Assembly: GCF_000813965.1 (NCBI RefSeq)
Contig: NZ_JWLI01000007.1
Span: forward strand, 310,001 to 374,000
Length of the DNA: 64,000 bases
Direction of reading: 5' to 3'
Source of the DNA: Leisingera sp. ANG-M7
Lineage (GTDB): Bacteria; Pseudomonadota; Alphaproteobacteria; Rhodobacterales; Rhodobacteraceae
The notes under the pieces are model-generated. The model had not been told where the DNA came from and did no database searches. It saw only the letters and a program-made list of their open reading frames with translations. Position 1 is the stretch's first letter. Each line of letters opens with the position of its first letter. A program made the position numbers and the translations under genes. Of the stretch, positions 18,322-27,205 are shown piece after piece.

Positions 18322-18355
18322 CGAAAAACGCCCCCGGTCTCCCTGAGGCGTTTTC
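18322..18355. terminator. Terminator after rpmD (probably bidirectional)
   Basis: AAAACGCC (18325-18332) and GGCGTTTT (18347-18354) form a stem that carries T-runs on either strand. It sits 25 bases past the rpmD stop and would end the rpmC-to-rpmD block before the DUF1127 genes. Confidence 0.75.
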
Positions 18356-18379
18356 CAAAGTCAGTGCTCGAAAAGGGGC

Positions 18380-18568
18380 TTAGCCGCGCTCTTCGATGAT
18401 CTGAACCAGGTGCGGGATCGAGTTGACCATGCCGCGGACCGAAGGAGTATCCTCCAGCTCACGGGTCTTGTGCATCTTGTTCAGGCCCAGGCCAACCAGG
18501 GTTGCGCGCTGTTTGGCGGGGCGGCGGATCGGCGAGCCGATCTGCTTGACGACGATGGTTTTTGCCAT
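18380..18568 (-). CDS. rpmD: 50S ribosomal protein L30
   Basis: Protein of 62 residues; [20 protein letters not shown] followed by [19 protein letters not shown] is the L30 signature. It is 13 bases after rpsE. It is the last gene of this spc block, followed by a hairpin terminator instead of the usual rplO. Confidence 0.96.
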   Translation of the reverse strand: MAKTIVVKQIGSPIRRPAKQRATLVGLGLNKMHKTRELEDTPSVRGMVNSIPHLVQIIEERG

Positions 18569-18581
18569 GTCTCTCTACTCC

Positions 18582-19151
18582 TTACGCTTCAGCTTCGGCA
18601 GCTGCCGGTGCGTCGTCCCGCTTGGGCAGGATGTCGGCGACCTTTTTGCCGCGGCGCTGAGCCACCGAACGCGGGCTCTGCTCTTTCTGCAGGCCGTTCA
18701 GGGTAGCGCGGATCATGTTGTAGGGGTTCTGCGAACCGATCGACTTGGAGACCACGTCCTTGATGCCCAACATCTCGAACACGGCACGCATCGGACCACC
18801 GGCAATGATACCGGTACCTTCAGGCGCGGTCCGCATCACAACTTTGCCTGCGCCGTGACGGCCGGCCATGTCGTGGTGCAGGGTGCGGCCTTCTTTCAGC
18901 GGCACGCGGATCATCTGGCGCTTCGCCTGCTCGGTCGCCTTGCGGATCGCCTCGGGCACTTCTTTCGCCTTGCCCTTGCCAAAGCCGACGCGGCCTTTCT
19001 GGTCGCCAACGACAACCAGGGCTGCGAAGCCAAAGCGCTTACCGCCTTTTACGGTTTTCGACACGCGGTTGATCGCGACCAGGCGATCTGCAAATTCCGG
19101 TGCTTCTTCACGCTCGCGGCGGGGGCCGCGGCGGTTTTCACGTTCTGCCAT
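18582..19151 (-). CDS. rpsE: 30S ribosomal protein S5
   Basis: Protein of 189 residues. It has an N-terminal Arg/Glu-rich extension (about 20 residues), then [20 protein letters not shown] (double-stranded RNA-binding S5 fold) and [24 protein letters not shown] residues in the second domain. A C-terminal Ala/Glu tail follows. It is in canonical order after rplR. Confidence 0.97.
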   Translation of the reverse strand: MAERENRRGPRREREEAPEFADRLVAINRVSKTVKGGKRFGFAALVVVGDQKGRVGFGKGKAKEVPEAIRKATEQAKRQMIRVPLKEGRTLHHDMAGRHGAGKVVMRTAPEGTGIIAGGPMRAVFEMLGIKDVVSKSIGSQNPYNMIRATLNGLQKEQSPRSVAQRRGKKVADILPKRDDAPAAAEAEA

Positions 19152-19268
19152 CAGGCATTCCTTTCATAGGGCGCTAGGCGCCTGTTTTTCCGATCCTTGG
19201 TGAGAACCGGCCCAAAGGCCGGTCTCCCGGATCATCGGGGCAGCCCCAAGAGGCTGCCCGCATGGGAT

Positions 19269-19628
19269 TTAGATCTTCAGGCCGCCTTCACGCGCAGCGT
19301 CGGCCAGAGCCTTCACCTTGCCGTGGAACAGGAAGCCGCCGCGGTCGAAGTAGGCTTCGCTCACGCCAGCCGCTTTCGCGCGCTCTGCGATTGCTGCGCC
19401 AACTTTGGCCGCTGCTTCGATGTTGTTCTTGCCGACAACACCGAGATCTTTTTCCAGGGTCGACGCTGCTGCCAGGGTCACGCCACGCAGGTCGTCGATC
19501 AGCTGAACAGAGATGTTCTTGTTCGAACGGTGCACGGACAGACGCGGACGGCCTGCGTTCACTTTGCGAAGCTTGTTCCGGACGCGCAGCCGGCGCTTCA
19601 GAAACAGGGTACGTTTGCTGTTTGCCAT
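19269..19628 (-). CDS. rplR: 50S ribosomal protein L18
   Basis: 5S rRNA-binding protein of 119 residues. The start at 19628 gives [20 protein letters not shown]; a longer frame to 19982 is an artefact of reading through rplF in another frame. [20 protein letters not shown] and the C-terminal [20 protein letters not shown] are standard. It lies 11 bases after rplF. Confidence 0.97.
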   Translation of the reverse strand: MANSKRTLFLKRRLRVRNKLRKVNAGRPRLSVHRSNKNISVQLIDDLRGVTLAAASTLEKDLGVVGKNNIEAAAKVGAAIAERAKAAGVSEAYFDRGGFLFHGKVKALADAAREGGLKI

Positions 19629-19639
19629 TTTGCTGGTCC

Positions 19640-20173
19640 TTACTTCTTCTTGCCTTCCTTGCGGAAGATGAACTCGCCCTTGTAGCGGATGCCCTTGCCT
19701 TTGTACGGCTCGGGACGGCGCCAGTCGCGGATTTTCGCCGCCACTTCGCCCACCTGCTGCTGGTCGATACCTTCCACAACGATTTCGGTCTGCTTCGGTG
19801 CGGTGATGGTGATGCCATCGGGTGCAACGAAGTCGACGTCGTGGCTGTAGCCCAGGTTCAGCTTCAGGGTGTTGCCCTGCATCTGAGCCCGGTAACCCAC
19901 ACCCTGGATCTCCAGCTCTTTTTTGAAGCCCTGGGTCACGCCGGTCACGAGGTTGGCCACCTGAGTGCGGGACATGCCCCACTGCTGACGGGCACGCTTG
20001 GACTTGCCGCGCGGCTCGATGGTGACAACGTTGTCGTTCACGGTCAGGGTGACGTCGTCGGTTGCGGTGAAGCTGCGGGCGCCTTTCGGGCCTTTCACTT
20101 CGATGGTCTGGCCGGACACAGAAGCGGAAACGCCGCTGGGCAGTTCGACCGGTTTCTTACCAATACGGGACAT
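19640..20173 (-). CDS. rplF: 50S ribosomal protein L6
   Basis: Protein of 177 residues, made of two repeated L6 folds. [15 protein letters not shown] is the N-terminus and [20 protein letters not shown] the C-terminal signature. It is 12 bases after rpsH and 11 bases before rplR. Confidence 0.97.
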   Translation of the reverse strand: MSRIGKKPVELPSGVSASVSGQTIEVKGPKGARSFTATDDVTLTVNDNVVTIEPRGKSKRARQQWGMSRTQVANLVTGVTQGFKKELEIQGVGYRAQMQGNTLKLNLGYSHDVDFVAPDGITITAPKQTEIVVEGIDQQQVGEVAAKIRDWRRPEPYKGKGIRYKGEFIFRKEGKKK

Positions 20174-20185
20174 TGCGAGGCCTCC

Positions 20186-20578
20186 TTAGAAGACGGTGCA
20201 AAGCACTTCGCCGCCAACGTTGGCTGCGCGTGCGTTTGCGTCCGACATCACACCTTTGGGGGTGGAGACAATCGACACGCCCAGGCCCTGGCGGACCGAC
20301 GGGATGTCATTGACGCCCATGTAAACGCGGCGGCCGGGCTTGGAGACCCGCTTGAGCTCGCGAATGACAGGTTCGCCGTCGAAGTACTTGAGGCTGATTT
20401 CGATGGCCGGGTGGCCATTTTCACCAGTCATCTTCTCATAACCGCGGATGTAGCCCTCGTCCGCCAGCACGTCCAGCACCCATGCCCGCAGCTTGGAAGC
20501 CGGGGTCATGACGGTGGATTTGCCGCGCATCTGAGAGTTACGGATACGGGTGAGCATATCGCCGATAGGATCGTTCAT
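20186..20578 (-). CDS. rpsH: 30S ribosomal protein S8
   Basis: Protein of 130 residues; [19 protein letters not shown] at the N-terminus and [20 protein letters not shown] at the C-terminus are diagnostic. It binds 16S rRNA helix 21, and in E. coli it is the translational repressor of the spc operon. It is 13 bases after rpsN. Confidence 0.97.
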   Translation of the reverse strand: MNDPIGDMLTRIRNSQMRGKSTVMTPASKLRAWVLDVLADEGYIRGYEKMTGENGHPAIEISLKYFDGEPVIRELKRVSKPGRRVYMGVNDIPSVRQGLGVSIVSTPKGVMSDANARAANVGGEVLCTVF

Positions 20579-20591
20579 ATCAGTCTCTCCC

Positions 20592-20897
20592 TTACCAGCT
20601 CGATTTCACCAGGCCGGGGATCTGACCAGCAGAACCCAGCTCGCGCAGCGCAATACGGCTGACCTTCAGCTTACGGTAGTAAGCGTGCGGACGGCCGGTG
20701 AGCTGGCAACGGTTGTGAAGACGGGTTGCCGACGAGTTGCGCGGCAGTTTCGCCAGTTTCAGACGCGCCTTGAAGCGCTCTTCCATCGGGCGAGATTCGT
20801 CGTTTGCGATTTCTTTCAGCTCGGCACGCTTTGCGGCGTATTTAGCCACCAGGCGCTCGCGCTTCTTCTCGCGTTCGATCATGCTTTTCTTAGCCAT
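20592..20897 (-). CDS. rpsN: 30S ribosomal protein S14
   Basis: Protein of 101 residues of the long, zinc-free type: it lacks the paired CxxC motifs of the short S14 form. [20 protein letters not shown] and the end [14 protein letters not shown] are characteristic. It lies between rplE and rpsH as in other proteobacteria. Confidence 0.97.
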   Translation of the reverse strand: MAKKSMIEREKKRERLVAKYAAKRAELKEIANDESRPMEERFKARLKLAKLPRNSSATRLHNRCQLTGRPHAYYRKLKVSRIALRELGSAGQIPGLVKSSW

Positions 20898-20917
20898 GGT
20901 CTCTATCCTTCCCGCGC

Positions 20918-21481
20918 TTAGCTGTTGAAGGGCATGTTGAAAGCTTTCAACAGCGCCTTTGCTTCCGCGTCGGTTTTCGCGGTGGTGGCGATCACGATGT
21001 CCATGCCCCAGGCTTCGTCGATCTTGTCGAAATCGATTTCCGGGAACACGATGTGCTCTTTCAGGCCCATGGCATAGTTGCCGCGGCCGTCGAAGGAGGT
21101 GCCCGAAACGCCGCGGAAGTCGCGGATACGGGGCATCGCAATGGTGATCAGACGGTCGAGGAATTCGTACATCCGGTCACCGCGCAGGGTCACCTTGGCG
21201 CCCATCGGCATGCCTTCGCGAACGCGGAAGCCGGCGATGGAGTTCTTTGCCACGGTGGTCAAAGCCTTCTGGCCCGCAATCGCGGTCAGGTCGGCCTGGG
21301 CGGATTTGGCTTTCTTGCTGTCTTTGACAGCAGCGCGGCCGCAGCCGATGTTCAGAACGATTTTCTCCAGCTTGGGGAGCATCATGTCGTTCTTGTAGCC
21401 GAACTCTTCTTTCAGGGCGCCACGGATGGTGTCCTTGTAGAGAGTTTTCAGGCGCGGGGTGTAGGTTGCAGCGTCAAGCAT
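20918..21481 (-). CDS. rplE: 50S ribosomal protein L5
   Basis: 5S rRNA-binding protein of 187 residues. [40 protein letters not shown] and [20 protein letters not shown] are typical. Its ATG overlaps the rplX stop by one base. Confidence 0.97.
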   Translation of the reverse strand: MLDAATYTPRLKTLYKDTIRGALKEEFGYKNDMMLPKLEKIVLNIGCGRAAVKDSKKAKSAQADLTAIAGQKALTTVAKNSIAGFRVREGMPMGAKVTLRGDRMYEFLDRLITIAMPRIRDFRGVSGTSFDGRGNYAMGLKEHIVFPEIDFDKIDEAWGMDIVIATTAKTDAEAKALLKAFNMPFNS

Positions 21482-21786
21482 CAGACAGTCTCCCCGGTGG
21501 TCTTGGCGAAGCGCACCTTCTTGCCGTCTTCCTCGCGGAAGCCGACGCGGGTTGCTTTGCCGTTGCTGTCCAGCAGTGCCAGGTTCGACAGGTCGATCGG
21601 CAGTGCCTTGGGCAGACGGCCGCCCTGGCTGTTTTGAGTCTGGCGGGTGTGGCGGATGGCCATGTTCACGCCTTCGACGACGGCTTTGCCGGCTTTCGGG
21701 TCAACGGAAGCAATGGTGCCTTCCTTGCCCTTATCGCGGCCTGCCAGCACGACGACCTTGTCGCCTTTACGGAGTTTCGCAGCCAT
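21481..21786 (-). CDS. rplX: 50S ribosomal protein L24
   Basis: Protein of 101 residues with an N-terminal KOW motif ([20 protein letters not shown]). It then has [20 protein letters not shown] and a C-terminal [11 protein letters not shown]. It is 2 bases after rplN and overlaps rplE by one base. Confidence 0.97.
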   Translation of the reverse strand: MAAKLRKGDKVVVLAGRDKGKEGTIASVDPKAGKAVVEGVNMAIRHTRQTQNSQGGRLPKALPIDLSNLALLDSNGKATRVGFREEDGKKVRFAKTTGETV

Positions 21787-21788
21787 GA

Positions 21789-22157
21789 TTACAGCACCTC
21801 CGGAGCCAGCGAGATGATCTTCATGAAGTTCTTCGCGCGCAGTTCACGAACAACCGGGCCAAAGATACGGGTACCGACCGGCTCGTTGTTGTTGTTCAGG
21901 ATGACAGCTGCGTTCCGGTCAAAACGGATCGCGGTGCCGTCTTCGCGGCGGACTTCTTTGGCGGTGCGCACGACAACGGCCTTACGGACGTCGCCTTTTT
22001 TCACGCGGCCGCGCGGGATGGCTTCTTTAACCGAGACGACGATGATGTCGCCAACGGAAGCGTATTTACGCTTGGAGCCACCCAGAACCTTGATGCACTG
22101 AACTCGGCGGGCGCCGGAGTTGTCAGCAACATCCAGATTTGTTTGCATCTGGATCAT
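21789..22157 (-). CDS. rplN: 50S ribosomal protein L14
   Basis: Protein of 122 residues. [20 protein letters not shown] and the end [12 protein letters not shown] fit L14. The 99 bases between it and rpsQ hold no further gene. It is the usual first gene of the spc portion. Confidence 0.97.
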   Translation of the reverse strand: MIQMQTNLDVADNSGARRVQCIKVLGGSKRKYASVGDIIVVSVKEAIPRGRVKKGDVRKAVVVRTAKEVRREDGTAIRFDRNAAVILNNNNEPVGTRIFGPVVRELRAKNFMKIISLAPEVL

Positions 22158-22256
22158 GTGGTTTCTCCCGACCTATGGGGCAGCGATGCGTGCTGGTATC
22201 CCCCAGGGTTTCGACTGACTGTTAAGTCTAGCCGCCAGGAGTCTCGGATGAGACTC

Positions 22257-22487
22257 TTAGGCTTCCAGAACTTCCCAGCGTTTCGTTTTCGATTTCGGCG
22301 CGCATTCGATGATGCGTACGGAATCGCCGACCTTGAAAGCGTTCTTTTCATCGTGAGCCCGGTACTTCTTGGACTTACGGATGGTTTTCTTCAGAACCGG
22401 GTGCGTGAAGCGGCGTTCAACCGAGACGGTGACGGTCTGGGCGTTTGCGTCGCTGGTCACAACGCCTTGCAGGATACGTTTGGGCAT
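22257..22487 (-). CDS. rpsQ: 30S ribosomal protein S17
   Basis: Protein of 76 residues; [38 protein letters not shown] and [19 protein letters not shown] are the family landmarks. It lies 11 bases after rpmC. Confidence 0.96.
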   Translation of the reverse strand: MPKRILQGVVTSDANAQTVTVSVERRFTHPVLKKTIRKSKKYRAHDEKNAFKVGDSVRIIECAPKSKTKRWEVLEA

Positions 22488-22498
22488 TGTGTCGCTCC

Positions 22499-22699
22499 TT
22501 ATTCGGCTGCTGCTGCAGCTTTTTCGTTCAGGATGGTCTTGACGCGGGCAGCGTTGCGGCGGGCCGCTTTGATGCCGGAGGTCGATTCCAACTGACCGGT
22601 TGCCTGCTGAAAGCGCAGGTTGAAGCTCTCTTTTTTCAGGGATGCGAGCATATCGCGGAGTTCATCCACGGTCTTCTCGCGCAGATCATTGGCGTTCAT
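22499..22699 (-). CDS. rpmC: 50S ribosomal protein L29
   Basis: Protein of 66 residues from the start at 22699 ([20 protein letters not shown]), preceded by AAGGAA; the longer frame to 22744 adds non-conserved residues. [17 protein letters not shown] is the L29 core. Normally rplP precedes rpmC directly; here a 5.7 kb island lies between them, and a promoter is visible upstream at 22842-22870. Confidence 0.95.
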   Translation of the reverse strand: MNANDLREKTVDELRDMLASLKKESFNLRFQQATGQLESTSGIKAARRNAARVKTILNEKAAAAAE

Positions 22700-22841
22700 C
22701 GCCTTTGTTCCTTGTCCAAAGCACCAGAAGGCCCCGAGGGTCACCTTGTTACCTGGTGGGTTATGTCAACCGCGCCGAAGACGCGGCAAAAAAGAATCAC
22801 CTGACCCGGATCCAAGACGGATTGGGTTCAAGCGATGGGTC

Positions 22842-22870
22842 CCTATAGAGGAGACGGGGGTGAGGGGCAA
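22842..22870 (-). promoter_or_regulatory. Predicted sigma-70 promoter for rpmC-rpsQ-rplN...
   Basis: On the minus strand TTGCCC (22865-22870) and TATAGG (22842-22847) are 17 bases apart. The -10 hexamer and spacing are identical to those of the rplO promoter. The predicted leader to rpmC is about 135 bases and contains a poly-T stretch (TTCTTTTTTG) followed by a GCCGCG-rich dyad. Confidence 0.6.
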
Positions 22871-22911
22871 GGGTGAGTTTGCCCCTCTTCTGCCCTGCTG
22901 CCGTCGAACCA

Positions 22912-23259
22912 TTAATCGCAATCGTAGAGGATACCCTTGGACGCCCGCACTGTACCGTCCGCCAAGGTGGTTTGCGTATCCTTCAGCGGTCTGGCGACCT
23001 TCAGCGTCGGATGACCGATACGTTTGCAATAAGCAGCTGCTCTTGACTGGATAGCCGCATGAGAAACTTCGTCCGGGAAATAGATGATTTCGAGGTGGCT
23101 TTCGACGGGGAAGGCCAGAGAGATACCAGTGCGGTCGGCTTCCGCAGGGAAAACACGGGCAACAAGGGCAGCGCGCCGCTCATGTACTTTGCCCAAATCT
23201 TTGGAACAGGCTGCCACCGAAGCAATGGCTGCGGCCAATAGAATGAGTTTGGTCTTCAA
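22912..23259 (-). CDS. Small putative lipoprotein of unknown function
   Basis: Protein of 115 residues with a lipoprotein signal (MKTKLILLAAAIASVAACSK; lipobox VAAC with the lipidated Cys at 18). Two cysteines lie in the mature C-terminal half (AAYCKRIG and ILYDCD), so a disulfide is possible. I recognise no domain. It is the last minus-strand gene of the island inserted between rplP and rpmC. The 160 bases between it and the deacylase-like gene upstream suggest its own promoter. Confidence 0.65.
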   Translation of the reverse strand: MKTKLILLAAAIASVAACSKDLGKVHERRAALVARVFPAEADRTGISLAFPVESHLEIIYFPDEVSHAAIQSRAAAYCKRIGHPTLKVARPLKDTQTTLADGTVRASKGILYDCD

Positions 23260-23419
23260 AACTGGAGTCCTTTGAGATTATTCAAGCTAACCCAATGCAA
23301 CGCAGCGTTGGGCGCAACGACGTAGCAGAACAACTTTCCCTCAACAATAGATTGCCGGACTTTCGCGAACTCAACTAAACACGCCGTAACGTCCTGTTTT
23401 GCCGACTGTCCGGTTTCCT

Positions 23420-24463
23420 TCAAATAATCTCATCCTCATCGAACATGGCAGCCCCGTCCAGCTGGGCGTTCAGGCTTTCGATGCGGCCTTCGGCCTCCTC
23501 CGGCGCGGAGACTTTGGCAATGTGGAACAGCGCGTCGCCTTCGTTGACGATGGGCATGTTGGCGCGGCCGATGATCAGGCCCGGCTGGCTGGCGGTCAGT
23601 TCCACCTCCTCCTCGCCGAAGGGGTCGGCGACGATGCCCAGCACGTCGCCCTCCTCCACCATCTCGCCGGTGGTTTTGTAAGCGCGCAACAGCCCTCCGG
23701 CAGGCGCACGCTCCCAGCTGCTGTCGCTGGCCTTGACCGGCACCGCCTCGGCCAGCGGCACGCCGTCGTCAGGGATCATGCCCAGCGCGTGCATCACCCG
23801 CAGGATGCCGGCCACGCCGACGCGGGCAGACTGCTCGTCGAACCGCAGCCCCTCCCCCGCCTCATAAAGCAGGATATCAACGCCCGCCTTTTGCGCCTCC
23901 TTGCGCAAGCTGCCGTCGCGCAGGGAAGACCGGATCACCACCGGCGCGCCGAAGGCATCGGCATATTCCAGCGTCTCCTTGGCCTTGGGCGACACCCGGA
24001 TCTGCGGCATGTTGGTGCGGTGGATCGCGGCGGAGTGCAGGTCGATGCCCAGGTCGCAGCGCGCCACCACCTCTATCATGAACAGATGCGCCAGGCGGCT
24101 GGCCAGCGAGCCGCCCTCGCTGCCTGGAAATGAGCGGTTCAGATCGCGCCGGTCCGGCAGGTAGCGGGAGTGGTTCAGGAAGCCGAAGGTGTTGACGATC
24201 GGCACCACGATCAGCGTGCCCTTGAGGCGCGAGAACTGGCGGCTGCGCAGCAGGCGGCGGGCGATTTCCACCCCGATCACCTCGTCGCCGTGAATGGCAG
24301 CCGAGACAAACAGCGCAGGCCCCTCTTCCGCGCCGTGGATCACATGGGCGGACATGGTGACCGGCGTGTGGTCCGACAGCACGCTGACCGGCATATCCAC
24401 CGTGCGGCGGGTGCCGGGCGGGATGTGGAAGCCGCCGATTTCAAAAGGGGAACGCCGCGCCAT
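23420..24463 (-). CDS. Succinylglutamate desuccinylase/aspartoacylase-family protein
   Basis: Protein of 347 residues of the AstE/AspA-like branch of zinc carboxypeptidases. The expected zinc ligands are visible: His and Glu in AAIHGDEVIGVEIARR and a later His in GIDLHSAAIHR. The PIVNTFGFLNHSRYLPDRRDL segment carries the conserved substrate-binding Arg residues. Such proteins in marine bacteria deacylate N-acyl amino acids, N-acetylated ectoine being one known case; no ectoine genes are nearby, so the substrate is open. The C-terminal beta domain ends with a Glu/Asp-rich tail. The neighbours do not form an obvious pathway. Confidence 0.85.
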   Translation of the reverse strand: MARRSPFEIGGFHIPPGTRRTVDMPVSVLSDHTPVTMSAHVIHGAEEGPALFVSAAIHGDEVIGVEIARRLLRSRQFSRLKGTLIVVPIVNTFGFLNHSRYLPDRRDLNRSFPGSEGGSLASRLAHLFMIEVVARCDLGIDLHSAAIHRTNMPQIRVSPKAKETLEYADAFGAPVVIRSSLRDGSLRKEAQKAGVDILLYEAGEGLRFDEQSARVGVAGILRVMHALGMIPDDGVPLAEAVPVKASDSSWERAPAGGLLRAYKTTGEMVEEGDVLGIVADPFGEEEVELTASQPGLIIGRANMPIVNEGDALFHIAKVSAPEEAEGRIESLNAQLDGAAMFDEDEII

Positions 24464-24513
24464 CTATACCTCCCGCAGAGCTGTTCCGGGAAGCTAAGCG
24501 GGTTTGGGGGCTT

Positions 24514-24882
24514 TTACAATTGCCGTACCCTGTTGAGGATGGTTTCGAACTGCCAGCCGTCCGGGAGGCGGGGGAGCCAAAGGCGCGTCTCTGCTGCATG
24601 GATCATCATGGCGCCACGGAAAGTCCTGAGACGCTGGATGTCTTTAATGGAGACCTCACCGCACTGCCCCTGCTTTTCCACCGCCAGCACACGCTGCGTA
24701 GTGATCACGTAGGTGGTGGAGCGGAAAGCGCGGTGAACAGCCAGCCAGATCACCAGAGCAACCGGCGCAAAAAGAACGATGGCCAGAATTTCGGACAGTG
24801 TGGGTGCAATGCGCGCATGGACGGCATGCACCAGTTGCTCACCCTCATGAAGCTCAATCGGCGCGTGGTCATACATCGGCAA
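24514..24882 (-). CDS. Small membrane protein with a bacterial PH-like domain
   Basis: Protein of 122 residues. A single hydrophobic segment (about 30-50, ILAIVLFAPVALVIWLAVH) is followed by TTYVITTQRVLAVEKQG, the start of a bacterial pleckstrin-homology-like (bPH2) fold. IKDIQRLRTFRG is also typical of these proteins. Function is unknown for the family; many are inner-membrane accessory proteins. It lies between the deacylase-like gene and the 2OG-oxygenase-like gene, all on the minus strand. Confidence 0.65.
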   Translation of the reverse strand: MPMYDHAPIELHEGEQLVHAVHARIAPTLSEILAIVLFAPVALVIWLAVHRAFRSTTYVITTQRVLAVEKQGQCGEVSIKDIQRLRTFRGAMMIHAAETRLWLPRLPDGWQFETILNRVRQL

Positions 24883-24918
24883 TGCCCGGTTTGCCGGTGA
24901 ACCGCAGGGAAACGCAAA

Positions 24919-25539
24919 TCATTCCCACTTGTAGTTGAAGCTCACCGAAATCCGCTCGTCCTCAGCCATGTTCATCGGCACCTCGTGGCGCAGCCAGCTT
25001 TCCCACAAGAGCACGTCGCCCACGTCTGGCTTCATGTAGATGAAAGGCTGCAGCTCGCGCCGGGCTTCTTTGGTGCGGGTGGGTGCGGCCATCATCCGGG
25101 CAGAGCGCGGATCCTCCAGCTTGAGCGCGCTCGCGCCGTCGGGCATCGACACATAGGTGGTGCCGGAGATCACCGAATGGGGGTGCAGGTGGCTGGAATG
25201 GGTGCCGCCCTCGGGCAGGATGTTGATCCAGAGATCTTCCAGCTTCAGCGCGCGCCCGTCCAGATCGAACTCCAGATCCTTTGCGAACGCTGCGACGTGC
25301 TGGTCCAGCGATTTCACCAGATCGGCAAAGACCGGGAACCGCCAGGGCAGATCGGTGAGCGACGCATAGGAGGTATATCCGGGATAGCCGTTATCCTCGC
25401 ACCAGTCCTGGCCGGCATCATCATCGCCAGCGATGACAAGGCAGGAGTTTTCCAGTTCATGCGCGTCAACCGATGGTCCGTATTCGGACAGTTGCGCGCG
25501 GTAGAGGCGGGTCACGAAGAGCGATTCAATCTGGGCCAT
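24919..25539 (-). CDS. TIGR02466-type putative 2-oxoglutarate/Fe(II) oxygenase
   Basis: Protein of 206 residues resembling the TIGR02466 family. It has an N-terminal LFVTRLYRAQL, a central WINILPEGGTHSSHLHPHS with candidate iron-ligand histidines, SGTTYVSMP, and a C-terminal LRHEVPMNMAEDERISVSFN. The last supplies the distal His and the Arg that would hold 2-oxoglutarate. The fold matches the double-stranded beta-helix of prolyl-4-hydroxylase-like enzymes, but no substrate is established. It is cytoplasmic, without a signal peptide. Confidence 0.75.
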   Translation of the reverse strand: MAQIESLFVTRLYRAQLSEYGPSVDAHELENSCLVIAGDDDAGQDWCEDNGYPGYTSYASLTDLPWRFPVFADLVKSLDQHVAAFAKDLEFDLDGRALKLEDLWINILPEGGTHSSHLHPHSVISGTTYVSMPDGASALKLEDPRSARMMAAPTRTKEARRELQPFIYMKPDVGDVLLWESWLRHEVPMNMAEDERISVSFNYKWE

Positions 25540-25629
25540 GGCGCCGTCTTAGCGCAGCACCGGGCAAGAGGCGAGACACCTCCTGCATGAGGCCAAGGAT
25601 TCCACTCCGCTCCCGAGGTTTTGCCGCCC

Positions 25630-25959
25630 CTACCCGTCCACCACGGAAATCGGGCAGTCACGGTGCGCGTTTGGCATTCCTATGTGAAAGGGATTTTGCA
25701 CCAGGTACCAGACCGGCGCATACCCCGGAGCTTGGGTGCGGGAATACGTGCACCCGTCAGGCGACGTCCAATGCGTGGCATTGCCGCCGGGGGATACGGT
25801 TTCCTGGGAAACAAAACTGTTGGATATCTGGCGTGTCGCCACCGGATTCCGGTAGTTCGTCGCAGGGCCATACATATTGGACAAATCATTGCGGTCAAAT
25901 TCCATCCCGCCGCAAGCGGACAGGCCGAAACACAGGGCTGCAGGAACGATCATTCGCAT
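25630..25959 (-). CDS. Small putative lipoprotein of unknown function
   Basis: Protein of 109 residues (or 107 from the second Met) with a lipoprotein signal ending LSAC (MRMIVPAALCFGLSACGGME). The mature part is polar, rich in Asn/Tyr/Pro, and has two further cysteines (DGCTYSR and HRDCPIS). No domain recognised. It is the first of five minus-strand genes in the rplP-rpmC island. The region upstream (25960-26317) is shared with the divergent hydrolase-like gene. Confidence 0.6.
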   Translation of the reverse strand: MRMIVPAALCFGLSACGGMEFDRNDLSNMYGPATNYRNPVATRQISNSFVSQETVSPGGNATHWTSPDGCTYSRTQAPGYAPVWYLVQNPFHIGMPNAHRDCPISVVDG

Positions 25960-26317
25960 TATGGAGCTTCCCTTTCCTCGTTACTCACGCTGCTGCAAAA
26001 CACCCAGAAGAGTCGGCATTTAAGGCAGCAATCAATCACAGGAAGAGTATGGGAACAAAAGCTGTACATATCGTTAATTGACGCTTGGACACGGCATATG
26101 CCTTAGCTTCAAGTTCAAGCGATGTGCGAAACTGGAGCGCGGCACCAGTCATGCCAGCACCCGGCTGTTGTACGGAGACCTGATCCTGCGTAACCAGCCG
26201 CAAATGTGCCACTGCGCAACATGCAGGAAGCCAGGCTTTCCGCTCCCCGGACTTACCGCAATTTAACCAACCCTATGCAAGATCCATCGGGAACCGCAGA
26301 AGCGAAGGCATTGGGTC
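25960..26317. other. Divergent intergenic region in the island
   Basis: About 360 bases between the lipoprotein gene (minus) and the hydrolase-like gene (plus). A 62-codon open frame here is not supported by composition or a ribosome site. It must contain divergent promoters; none was assigned with confidence. Confidence 0.4.
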
Positions 26318-27076
26318 ATGCACATTATTTATGAAGACGATACGTTGCGGCTGGAAACCCTGAAACCGGGCCCCGCACCGGCAGGAGGAACAGTGCTGCT
26401 GTCTTTTCCCGGCATTGGTCAGGCGGTGGAGCTGATCGATGTCCAGCAGCCTGAATTTGCCGGGTCGGGGCGCAACTGCAGCAATGTCATCTTTTGCTAC
26501 GACAAGACCCGGTCCTGGGGGAACCGGCTGGACTGGGACGCGCTGACCAGAGCCGTTCTGGAGGCGGCAGCGGGCTGCACCCTGTTTTCGATCGGCAACA
26601 GCATGGGCGGTTACCTGGCCATCGTTGCAAGCGCCTTCCTGCCAATCGCCAGGTCGGTCGCCTTTGTGCCGCAGTTCAGCGTCGATCCGGAAGCCGCGCC
26701 CGGGGACAGGAGGTGGCGCGTGTATTCCAAGAGCATCAAGAGCTTTCCGATGAAGCCTGCGGGCCACTACTTTGTGCCGGAGACCGAGTATTTCATCTTC
26801 TCCAGCGGCACGGGAATGGACGGCCAGCACGCCCAGCTGTTTCCCAAAGGTGCCAATATTCACCACTGGGTCTTTTCCGGCGCCGTCCATTCGCTGGCGG
26901 CAGATCTCAAGGAGCGGGGCGAACTGGACAACTGCATTCAGTCCAGCCTTGCCGGGGACACGATGCTCAGCTTTTCGCAGGCCTGCGAACGGCTTAGCCC
27001 TGCCGCCGCCCCCAGCCATTTGGTTCCGCTGGCGGCCAGGCTGCCCTGCCCGGCCTTGCCAGCAGCTCCGGCCTGA
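26318..27076 (+). CDS. Alpha/beta-hydrolase-like protein of unknown function
   Basis: Protein of 252 residues. The nucleophile elbow GNSMGG (Ser95) is preceded by a hydrophobic strand (CTLFSI) and followed by YLAIVASAFLP, as in alpha/beta hydrolases. A candidate catalytic His lies in SGAVHSLAADL (about 190-200). An early LLSFPGIG could form the oxyanion region. The C-terminal 25 residues are Pro/Ala-rich and probably disordered. It is cytoplasmic, transcribed opposite to the ribosomal genes, and is not obviously in an operon with the DUF2145 pair, which has its own promoter at about 27145. Substrate unknown. Confidence 0.65.
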   Translation: MHIIYEDDTLRLETLKPGPAPAGGTVLLSFPGIGQAVELIDVQQPEFAGSGRNCSNVIFCYDKTRSWGNRLDWDALTRAVLEAAAGCTLFSIGNSMGGYLAIVASAFLPIARSVAFVPQFSVDPEAAPGDRRWRVYSKSIKSFPMKPAGHYFVPETEYFIFSSGTGMDGQHAQLFPKGANIHHWVFSGAVHSLAADLKERGELDNCIQSSLAGDTMLSFSQACERLSPAAAPSHLVPLAARLPCPALPAAPA

Positions 27077-27122
27077 CAGGCGCTGACTAACCGGATGAGG
27101 CCATCAAGTCGGCCGAGGGAGC

Positions 27123-27201
27123 TTGAACGGCGTTCAAAAAACGTTTGACAAAGCCATGCGGGTCGCGACATGATTTGAACGTCGTTCATGAACGGAGTTC
27201 A
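27123..27201 (+). promoter_or_regulatory. Promoter framed by three palindromic operators (TetR-type)
   Basis: A -35 TTGACA (27145-27150) and -10-like CATGAT (27169-27174, 18-base spacing) are flanked by a perfect palindrome TTGAACGGCGTTCAA (27123-27137) upstream. A near-copy, TTGAACGTCGTTCAT (27175-27189), abuts the -10. A third dyad TGAACGGAGTTCA (27189-27201) overlaps the second by one base and runs into the ribosome-binding site. Repeated 15-base dyads with a 3-base centre are typical TetR-family operators. No TetR gene is in the window. Confidence 0.75.
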
Positions 27202-27205
27202 GATC

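Noticed and set aside
26078-26266. A 62-codon frame with four cysteines in the island's divergent spacer
   Set aside because: No ribosome site, unusual composition and a position where divergent promoters are expected. A small Cys-rich peptide cannot be excluded, but nothing supports it.
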